Shown here one piece after another: positions 1-5,359 of a DNA stretch of 5,978 nucleotides. A program made the position numbers and the translations under genes. How positions within the stretch are numbered: the first letter of the stretch is position 1; every line of letters begins with the position of its first letter. Below the pieces are notes generated by a model, which worked only from the letters and a program-made list of their open reading frames with translations, made no database searches and was not told where the DNA came from. This stretch comes from an uncultured Eubacterium sp. (GTDB lineage: Bacteria > Bacillota > Clostridia > Lachnospirales > Lachnospiraceae), in assembly GCA_946611445.1 (NCBI GenBank), contig CAMODP010000112.1, positions 1 through 5,978 of the forward strand, given 5' to 3'.

Positions 1-129
1 AAGTGCCTCGCGCACCGCGCACGAGATGCTGTCAGCGCTTGCTCCAACGCAGTCCGCCAGACAGGAAGCCACGGCGCAGGCTGCTGTCATTGAAAGTGAG
101 ACGGTTTCTTTCTATCGATTAGGCATTTC
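1..129. other. GC-rich leader region, no supported gene
   Basis: I see no convincing gene here. The + strand is open in more than one frame, but the translations look like random GC-rich sequence, and none starts with a Shine-Dalgarno site. On the - strand an ATG at 90 opens a frame running out of the window at 1 (about 30 codons, rich in Ala and Cys). No ribosome-binding site precedes it, so I do not call it. The stretch could hold the tail of an upstream gene, or 5' sequence of the structured RNA that follows. Confidence 0.4.
90..118 (+). promoter_or_regulatory. possible weak promoter for the structured RNA
   Basis: TTGAAA at 90-95 matches four of six bases of a sigma-A -35 box. It lies 17 bases before TATCGA at 113-118, which matches only the first three bases of the -10 consensus. 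Transcription would begin near 125, just ahead of the outer helix of the RNA domain. The position is right but the -10 box is poor. An abundant RNA would be expected to have a better one, so the true start may lie elsewhere or further upstream. Confidence 0.25.
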
Positions 130-300
130 AGCTGACATGAGGAGCAGGGACAGCCACGTGGGCGACTCAAGCGAGTACGTGTCCGAGACCGGTCGAGACT
201 TAGGCGGCCGGGGCATACCTGTCCCGGACACCTTAGTCGAGCAGGCTCGGACCGGCGCAGCGGAGCCCATCTGGCTGTCCCTGGTCACCATGTCAGGGTC
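130..300 (+). ncRNA. structured non-coding RNA, probable raiA-motif RNA
   Basis: This segment folds as a closed domain. Perfect complements are 132-139 with 289-296 (8 bp) and, after a small internal loop, 145-156 with 272-283 (12 bp). Inside are a hairpin 165-168/173-176, an 8-bp stem 208-215/220-227 with a four-base loop and one G-U pair (possible only in + strand RNA), and 179-185/225-231. Further complements are 189-194/250-255, 183-187/246-250 and 244-248/263-267. Some of these exclude each other, as in a pseudoknotted or compact RNA. The + frame open across it (26-337) has no ribosome site and no recognisable product. Known: raiA-motif RNAs are roughly 200-nt, elaborate structured RNAs of Bacillota and Actinomycetota, typically encoded between raiA and comFC; loss in Clostridium acetobutylicum impairs sporulation and aggregation. 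Here comFC lies downstream, after recD2. Assignment to this class is from structure and context, not from a covariance-model match. The ends are approximate, and no U-rich terminator hairpin is evident. Confidence 0.72.
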
Positions 301-303
301 CGG

Positions 304-332
304 TTGGTTTCTAAACTATCAAATTCTATACT
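304..332 (+). promoter_or_regulatory. sigma-A-type promoter for recD2-comFC
   Basis: TTGGTT at 304-309 (three of six -35 bases) is separated by 17 bases from TATACT at 327-332 (five of six -10 bases). The spacer is AT-rich, in contrast with the GC-rich surroundings. The predicted start is near 339, giving a leader of about 50 bases before the recD2 ATG. The promoter begins directly after the closing helix of the upstream RNA, so helicase expression can be set separately from the RNA. Confidence 0.6.
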
Positions 333-388
333 GTTAATAGTCGTAAACAGAGCCCGACAACACATTTTCTGCCTGAAAGCGAGTACAC

Positions 389-2641
389 ATGGACACCATC
401 AGCGGATACGTAGAACACATCATCTTCCACAACGACGAAAACGGCTACACCGTCATGAACATGACAGTGGACGGCGATGAGCTGACCTGCGTCGGCTCTT
501 TTCAGGATGTCCATGAGGGCGTGTATGTGGAGGCGGAGGGCGTCTTCAGCGACCACCCGGTGTACGGCCGTCAGTTCCGGGCAAGCCGCGCGCGGATCAC
601 CGTGCCCGCCGGCGGGGCTGCGCTGGAGCGTTACCTGGGCAGCGGGGCGATCAAAGGCATCGGCCCGTCTCTGGCGGGCCGCATCGTTAAAAAATTCGGA
701 GAGGATACTCTCCGCATTCTCGAGGAAGAACCGGAACGTCTCGCCGAGGTCAAGGGCATCAGCGAGAAGAAGGCACGGGACATCGCAGCGCAGGCCGAGG
801 AAAAGGCGCATATGCAGAACGCGATGATTTTCCTGGCCCAGTACGGCATCTCTCTGGCGATGAGTGTCAGGATATACGAGCACTATCAGGACCAGCTCTA
901 CCAGGTGCTGCGGGAAAACCCATACCGTCTGGCGGAGGACATCCGGGGCATCGGTTTCCGCATAGCGGATGAGATCGCGCACAAGGTGGGGATCCGTCCG
1001 GATTCTGAATTCCGCATCCGCAGCGGCCTGTGCTATGTGCTGGCCCAGGCGGGGACACAGGGGCACCTGTACCTGCCCGCAGAGGTCCTGTTGGCACGGG
1101 CGGGAGAACTGCTGGGAACGGATCCGCAGGAGATGGAGAAATACCTGATGGATCTGGCCATTGACAGGAAGATCATCGTAAAGACTGCGCCGGACGCGGA
1201 CGGAACACCGCAGAGACAGGTATATACAGCCCAGGCCTATCATCTGGAGCTGAACGCGGCGCGCATGCTGTACGAGCTGAATCTGCTGACGGGAGAGGAT
1301 GAAGACCGCGTGGACGCCCGGATCCGGGCGCTTGAGAAGAAAGACAGGATCACACTGGATCCGCTGCAGCGGGAGGCGGTGAAACGGGCGGCCTGCTGCG
1401 GCCTGCTCATCGTGACCGGCGGACCCGGAACGGGAAAAACGACGACGATCAATACGATGATCCGCTATTTCAGGTCCGAGAAGAAATCTATAGCGCTGGC
1501 CGCCCCGACAGGAAGGGCTGCCAAGAGAATGACGGAAGCGACCGGCTATGAAGCGGCAACCATCCACCGGCTCCTGGAGCTGTCGGCTGTCAGCGACGAG
1601 ACCATGGAGGAGATCCGCTTTGAGCGCAACGCGGACAATCCGCTGGAGGCGGATGTCATCATCATAGATGAGATGTCTATGGTAGATATGTATCTGATGC
1701 ATGCGCTGCTGCTGGCAGTGGCGCCGGGGACCAGGCTGATCCTGGTGGGCGACCGCAATCAGCTGCCGAGCGTGGGACCGGGCAGCGTCCTGCGGGACCT
1801 GATCCGTTCCGGCTGTATTCCGGTGGTGACGCTGACGCATATTTTCCGCCAGGCCCAGGAAAGCGATATCATAGTCAATGCGCACCGGATCAACGCCGGA
1901 CTGCCCGTAAGGCTGGACAACAACAGCCGGGACTTTTTCTTTCTCAGGCGGGATGATGCCGCGGTGATCCAGCAGTCCGTGCTGTACCTGGTGGCAAAAA
2001 AGCTTCCCGGATATGTGAAGGCGCAGCCGTCAGATATCCAGGTGCTCACGCCTACCAGGAAAGGACCGCTTGGCGTAGAGAGCCTGAATGCCGTCCTGCA
2101 GAAGTATCTGAACCCGCCGGACGGCAGAAAGGCGGAAAAAGAGACGCCGGAGGGGATCTTCCGGGAGGGCGACCGCGTCATGCAGATCCGGAACAATTAC
2201 CAGCTGGAATGGGAAATCCGCGGCCGTCACGGGATACCGGTGCAGCAGGGATGCGGCGTGTTTAACGGGGACTGCGGGATAATCCGCAGGATTGACCTGC
2301 AAAATGAGCTGATGGAAGTGGAATATGAAGAGGGCCGGATGATCAGCTATACCTTCCGCCAGCTGGATGAGCTGGAACTGGCCTATGCCATGACGGTGCA
2401 CAAGGCGCAGGGCAGCGAGTATCCGGCCGTCGTGATTCCCCTTCTCGGCGTGCCGCAGCTCCTGCAGACGAGAAATCTGCTCTACACGGCTGTCACGCGG
2501 GCGAAGAAGAGCGTTGTGCTGATCGGGAGCGCGGATGTTTTTCAGGCAATGATTGACCATGCCACGGAAGAAAACCGGTATACGACGCTGGCGGAACGGA
2601 TCCGTGAGATCACGGAGATAGAGTCCGGGAAGCAGTTCTGA
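389..2641 (+). CDS. recD2: ATP-dependent 5'-3' DNA helicase RecD2
   Basis: A superfamily 1B helicase of the RecD/TraA family that unwinds DNA 5' to 3' using ATP. RecD2 acts in organisms without RecBCD, in DNA repair, replication-fork stability and recombination control. At 750 aa it fits the family (about 715-800). An N-terminal OB-like region (about 1-75) is followed by helix-hairpin-helix DNA-binding segments (about 75-205, with IKGIGPSLA, VKGISEKKA and IRGIGFRIA). The motor then shows LDPLQ (323-327), Walker A GGPGTGKTT (344-352), the APTGRAAKRM segment (motif Ia), Walker B IIIDE (424-428), LVGDRNQLPSVGPG (452-465), THIFRQ (483-488), MTVHKAQGSE (668-677) and YTAVTRAK (699-706) with the putative arginine finger R704. 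All are intact, so the enzyme should be active. The ATG at 389 has only a weak purine-rich site (AAAGCGAG, 376-383) but gives the full-length N terminus, and no upstream in-frame start is evident. comFC follows 52 bp downstream with no clear terminator between, suggesting an operon. Confidence 0.96.
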   Translation: MDTISGYVEHIIFHNDENGYTVMNMTVDGDELTCVGSFQDVHEGVYVEAEGVFSDHPVYGRQFRASRARITVPAGGAALERYLGSGAIKGIGPSLAGRIVKKFGEDTLRILEEEPERLAEVKGISEKKARDIAAQAEEKAHMQNAMIFLAQYGISLAMSVRIYEHYQDQLYQVLRENPYRLAEDIRGIGFRIADEIAHKVGIRPDSEFRIRSGLCYVLAQAGTQGHLYLPAEVLLARAGELLGTDPQEMEKYLMDLAIDRKIIVKTAPDADGTPQRQVYTAQAYHLELNAARMLYELNLLTGEDEDRVDARIRALEKKDRITLDPLQREAVKRAACCGLLIVTGGPGTGKTTTINTMIRYFRSEKKSIALAAPTGRAAKRMTEATGYEAATIHRLLELSAVSDETMEEIRFERNADNPLEADVIIIDEMSMVDMYLMHALLLAVAPGTRLILVGDRNQLPSVGPGSVLRDLIRSGCIPVVTLTHIFRQAQESDIIVNAHRINAGLPVRLDNNSRDFFFLRRDDAAVIQQSVLYLVAKKLPGYVKAQPSDIQVLTPTRKGPLGVESLNAVLQKYLNPPDGRKAEKETPEGIFREGDRVMQIRNNYQLEWEIRGRHGIPVQQGCGVFNGDCGIIRRIDLQNELMEVEYEEGRMISYTFRQLDELELAYAMTVHKAQGSEYPAVVIPLLGVPQLLQTRNLLYTAVTRAKKSVVLIGSADVFQAMIDHATEENRYTTLAERIREITEIESGKQF

Positions 2642-2693
2642 CAGCTGATTTTTTTCAAAAATGGAAGAGTGATCCGGGGGAGAAAGGATCATT

Positions 2694-3446
2694 ATGATAC
2701 AGAAGGCGGCAGACTGGCTGTACCCCAGACACTGTCCCCTGTGCGACAGACTGCTGAAGAGAGAGGAACCCATGGTGTGCGCATCCTGCGCAGAGAATGT
2801 GCCTCTGATCAGGGGACCGGTCTGCATGCGGTGCGGCAGGCCGCTCGGAGTCCCTCCCGCAGACGGAGAGAATCCTGACGCAGGCTGGAGCGAGGCGTTC
2901 CGGAAAGAGTACTGTGCGGACTGCAGGAAACGGCAGCACAGCTTTGAGCAGGGGTTCGCGCCCTATATCTACCGGACGGCTGTTCAGGCATCCCTGCTGC
3001 GGATGAAGTATACCGGCCGCGCCGAATATGCCGGTTTTTACGCGGCGTCCATATGGCATGCCGGAGAAGGCCGGATCCGCCGGTGGAGACCGGATGCGAT
3101 CGTGCCGGTTCCCGTCCACACGGGGCGGTGGCGCAGGCGCGGGTACAACCAGGCAGAGGAGCTCGCCGTACATCTGTCTGCCCTGTCCGGCATTCCGCCT
3201 GCAGAGCCGGTCTGGAGGAAGCGGCACACGGTTCCCCAGAGAGGACTGACGCCGCAGGAGCGCCGGAAGAATGTCCGGGGCGCATTCCGCCTCCGGACGG
3301 GAGCGGAGATCCCCCGCGGGATTCTGCTGGTAGACGACATCTATACGACCGGCAGCACACTGGACGAAATGACGGATGTGCTGCGCGCCGGAGGCGCCCG
3401 GAAGGTGTGGTTCGTCTGCGCCGCGATAGCAGCTGGAGAAGCCTGA
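2694..3446 (+). CDS. comFC: ComFC-family phosphoribosyltransferase-like DNA-uptake protein
   Basis: A ComFC/GntX-type protein (250 aa, usual size about 210-250). Its N terminus has four CxxC pairs (C14/C17, C29/C32, C44/C47, C74/C77), as in a double zinc-ribbon. The C-terminal type I phosphoribosyltransferase-like domain carries RRGYNQAEELA and the PRPP-binding loop VDDIYTTGST (213-222) with its acidic pair D214-D215. In naturally competent bacteria ComFC is a cytoplasmic factor for handling incoming single-stranded DNA, working with the ComFA helicase where present. In non-competent species its role is unclear. The ATG at 2694 is set by AAAGGA at 2683-2688, five bases upstream. No comFA is visible; the upstream neighbour is recD2, another helicase, probably co-transcribed. 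The family is certain. Whether this organism takes up DNA cannot be told from the window, so a role in nucleotide or DNA metabolism unrelated to competence remains possible. Confidence 0.93.
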   Translation: MIQKAADWLYPRHCPLCDRLLKREEPMVCASCAENVPLIRGPVCMRCGRPLGVPPADGENPDAGWSEAFRKEYCADCRKRQHSFEQGFAPYIYRTAVQASLLRMKYTGRAEYAGFYAASIWHAGEGRIRRWRPDAIVPVPVHTGRWRRRGYNQAEELAVHLSALSGIPPAEPVWRKRHTVPQRGLTPQERRKNVRGAFRLRTGAEIPRGILLVDDIYTTGSTLDEMTDVLRAGGARKVWFVCAAIAAGEA

Positions 3447-3455
3447 GAAAAAATC

Positions 3456-3484
3456 TTTGCATAAAATGGGAAGTATGCTACAAT
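3456..3484 (+). promoter_or_regulatory. extended -10 promoter for the membrane protein-cdaA unit
   Basis: TACAAT at 3479-3484 matches five of six -10 bases and is preceded by TGC, the TGN extension. TTTGCA at 3456-3461 matches four of six -35 bases at 17-base spacing. Transcription should begin near 3491, about 38 bases before the ATG at 3529. It lies in the 82-bp gap after comFC, which is AT-rich compared with the genes, and marks a new transcription unit, although I see no terminator after comFC to prevent read-through. Confidence 0.65.
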
Positions 3485-3528
3485 GAACTGATTAAATTTC
3501 CAATATCGAACGGAGAAGAGGAACATTC

Positions 3529-3963
3529 ATGACAGATGAAAAACGACTGCATCTGATGATATCGCTGGCCCGGTTCCGTCAGCGGAACAGAGACAGGGCA
3601 CTGCGGGTCAACCGGTTTTACCAGGGGGATTATATCAGTCTCACGCTGATCCGTAATTTCCTGCTTACGACGATTGCCTATGTCCTGCTGCTGGCGCTGA
3701 TTGCCCTGTATCATCTGGACTTCGTCCTGGCAAACCTGAACGACCTGAAATTCCGGCCGCTGCTGGCGATCATCATCGTCAGCTACCTGCTGATGCTGGG
3801 GGTATATTCTGTGATCGCCTATACGGTTGCGCGCATCCGGTTTGTCCGCGCGGAGGCCCGCGTTGAGGAATATGAGCGGCAGCTGGGAAGGCTGCGGCGC
3901 ATGTACAGAGAAGAGGACGTTCTGGAGAAGGTTCGCAGAGAGTGGGGGAGGAATAAGAGATGA
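3529..3963 (+). CDS. two-helix membrane protein with C-terminal coiled-coil-like tail, unknown function
   Basis: I do not recognise a named family. The 144-aa protein has a basic N terminus (about 1-42, many Arg), a hydrophobic helix at about 43-61, a loop, and a second helix at about 77-100. A charged helical tail (101-144, rich in Arg and Glu with heptad-like spacing) could form a coiled coil. The many basic residues on both ends predict that both termini face the cytoplasm, with a short external loop. There is no signal peptidase site or enzymatic motif. The start has a good site (AGAGGA, 3517-3522). Its stop overlaps the next gene's start as ATGA, so the two are probably translated together and may form a complex. 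Co-transcription with cdaA suggests a supporting or regulatory role at the membrane, but this is inference from position only. Confidence 0.87.
   Translation: MTDEKRLHLMISLARFRQRNRDRALRVNRFYQGDYISLTLIRNFLLTTIAYVLLLALIALYHLDFVLANLNDLKFRPLLAIIIVSYLLMLGVYSVIAYTVARIRFVRAEARVEEYERQLGRLRRMYREEDVLEKVRREWGRNKR
3947..3951 (+). promoter_or_regulatory. Shine-Dalgarno inside the upstream gene (ATGA coupling)
   Basis: GGAGG lies within the last codons of the 144-aa gene, eight bases before the ATG at 3960. That ATG shares ATGA (3960-3963) with the upstream TGA stop. It fixes this start for the 441-aa protein and points to translational coupling of the two membrane proteins. Confidence 0.8.
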
Positions 3964-5285
3964 ATGTGATAGCCAGAATGCGGGAGGGGATCAAATCCTT
4001 TTACGCTTCCTATGATGTATATATACGGCCGGTGCTGAAGTTCGCGCTTGCCGTTCTGATTTTCATCGCGATCAATGACCAGCTGGGCTACATGAACGCG
4101 CTGAACAACCTGTTCGTGATCCTGATTCTCGCCGTGATCTGCGCCATTCTGCCGCTGAACGGAATCGTTGTGATCGGGACGATCCTGATAGTAGCGCACT
4201 GCTTCGGACTGGGACTGGAGGTCGGCGGTTTTGCGCTGATCCTCTATATCGTCATGGCACTGCTCTATTTCCGGTTTGTGCCGAAGGATGCCATCATACT
4301 GCTGCTGGCGCCGGTCGCGTTCCGGCTGGACATCCCGCTGCTGATCCCGCTGACGACAGGCCTGCTGTGCGGACCGGTTTCCGCGATCTCCGTGGTCTGC
4401 GGTCTGATTTCCTGGCAGTTTATCCACATCGTCTCGACCTCTATCGAGCCGATGAAAAACTCTGCCGCCACTTCGCTGCTGGACGTGCTGCAGACCATGC
4501 CGCAGGAACTGGTATCCAGGGACATTATCCTCATGATGATAACCTTTGTTGTCATTATGCTGGTGGTGACGGTGATCCGCAAGCTGCTGAGCTCTCATTC
4601 CTGGGAGATCGCTATAATCGTAGGCAGCGTCCTGTACGTATTCCTCATGATGACAGGATCGGGCATCCTGGAGACCGAGATTGAGACATCCGCGCTTATA
4701 TTCGGAACGGTGGTCTCCGCGCTGGCAGCCCTGCTTCTGGAGTTCTTCTTTTATAATGCGGATTATTCGGGAAGCGAATACCTGCAGTTTGAAGATGACA
4801 AGTATTATTATCATGTAAAGGTAGTGCCGAAGATTCTGCCCTCTGCGCGGTATGACACGGATCATGACGCGGAAGAGGACGAGTACGAAGAGGAAGTGCG
4901 CGTGCCGCGCCGCAGAAGAAGGGCCGCCCCTGCGCGGGATGAGGCAGACGGCGTGAATGACGGACACGGCAGCAGAGAGCAGGCCGGAGACAGACACGCG
5001 GCCGAAGACAGATACGCGGATGAAGACAGCCGCTACGGTGAAGGGGATAATTCTGCTTCCTACGCGGATGAAGAGGGGGCATACACGGATTCCGCGGCGG
5101 AACAAAACCCGGCAGACGGCGCCACAGCCGTTTATCCGGCTCTTGACAGGATGGTTCCGACAGATGCGACGATCCCGTATTCCGCCGATGAAACGATCCC
5201 CTACCCGGTCCTGCGCGAAGAGCCTGCGGCTGACGAGCCCGGTGCGCCCGACGGGGTAACAGACGAGACGAAGCAGATATTCTGA
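3960..5285 (+). CDS. polytopic membrane protein with long acidic disordered tail, cdaA-linked, unknown function
   Basis: No characterised family is recognised. Residues 24-264 hold about nine or ten hydrophobic segments (near 26-40, 50-64, 68-86, 88-106, 110-121, 125-140, 140-158, 188-206, 215-232 and 244-264). A Tyr-rich juxtamembrane stretch (FEDDKYYYHVKVVPK, 277-291) looks like a conserved functional site. The remaining 150 residues are low-complexity and highly acidic (Asp, Glu, Ala, Gly), interrupted by an Arg cluster (317-321), and are predicted to be disordered and cytoplasmic. Near the end are three T-x-x-Y motifs (T389, T404, T412). There are no ATP-binding or transport-enzyme motifs. 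Such proteins may be labelled 'permease' on hydrophobicity alone, which the sequence does not support. It overlaps the 144-aa membrane protein and precedes cdaA by 74 bp, so a role as partner, scaffold or regulator of c-di-AMP synthesis is plausible but unproven. A transporter for an envelope-related substrate is the main alternative. Confidence 0.87.
   Translation: MNVIARMREGIKSFYASYDVYIRPVLKFALAVLIFIAINDQLGYMNALNNLFVILILAVICAILPLNGIVVIGTILIVAHCFGLGLEVGGFALILYIVMALLYFRFVPKDAIILLLAPVAFRLDIPLLIPLTTGLLCGPVSAISVVCGLISWQFIHIVSTSIEPMKNSAATSLLDVLQTMPQELVSRDIILMMITFVVIMLVVTVIRKLLSSHSWEIAIIVGSVLYVFLMMTGSGILETEIETSALIFGTVVSALAALLLEFFFYNADYSGSEYLQFEDDKYYYHVKVVPKILPSARYDTDHDAEEDEYEEEVRVPRRRRRAAPARDEADGVNDGHGSREQAGDRHAAEDRYADEDSRYGEGDNSASYADEEGAYTDSAAEQNPADGATAVYPALDRMVPTDATIPYSADETIPYPVLREEPAADEPGAPDGVTDETKQIF
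5124..5207 (+). repeat. three T-x-x-Y-(P/S) short linear motifs in the acidic tail
   Basis: The encoded tail contains TAVYP (from T389), TIPYS (from T404) and TIPYP (from T412). The last two lie eight residues apart in acidic, flexible sequence. The repetition is at protein level: the codons differ between copies (for example CCG TAT against CCC TAC). That fits maintenance of the peptide better than a recent DNA duplication. They may be docking or phosphorylation sites; no function is shown. Confidence 0.5.
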
Positions 5286-5359
5286 CTGTGACGCCATTTG
5301 CCGCAGAGGGACTGTCCGTCGTCTGCAGAAACGGATAAAGGGTATAAAGGAGAACGCGC
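5286..5359 (+). other. short intergenic leader of cdaA
   Basis: This 74-base gap lies between the polytopic membrane gene and cdaA. GCAGA at 5303-5307 can pair with TCTGC at 5322-5326, but the stem is only five pairs with a large loop and no T-run, so it is not a convincing terminator or riboswitch. I find no good promoter. It ends in a strong ribosome site, AAGGAG (5347-5352), seven bases before the cdaA ATG. Read-through from the upstream promoter is the simplest view. Confidence 0.5.

Noticed and set aside
130..300. RNase P RNA, tmRNA, 6S or SRP RNA identity for the structured region
   Set aside because: I find none of their signature sequences. The size and the comFC neighbourhood fit the raiA motif better.
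26..337. 103-codon + strand open frame over the structured region
   Set aside because: It has no ribosome-binding site and no recognisable protein character. It spans perfect RNA helices and a promoter, so it is better explained as open by chance over an RNA gene.
326..1885. 519-codon - strand open frame opposite recD2
   Set aside because: The + strand is unambiguously RecD2 with all helicase motifs. The antisense product is rich in Arg, His and Gln, typical of a shadow of a GC-rich gene, and resembles nothing.
2641..2660. T-run (2649-2655) after recD2 as an intrinsic terminator
   Set aside because: No stable GC-rich hairpin precedes the seven Ts. The run is followed directly by A-rich sequence and the comFC ribosome site.
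2030..2827. 265-codon - strand open frame across the recD2-comFC junction
   Set aside because: It lies opposite conserved helicase motifs and the ComFC zinc-binding N terminus. There is no matching promoter or product.
5286..5359. Terminator or c-di-AMP riboswitch before cdaA
   Set aside because: Only a five-pair stem with a large loop and no T-run is present. The gap is too short and lacks the elaborate structure of a ydaO-type riboswitch.
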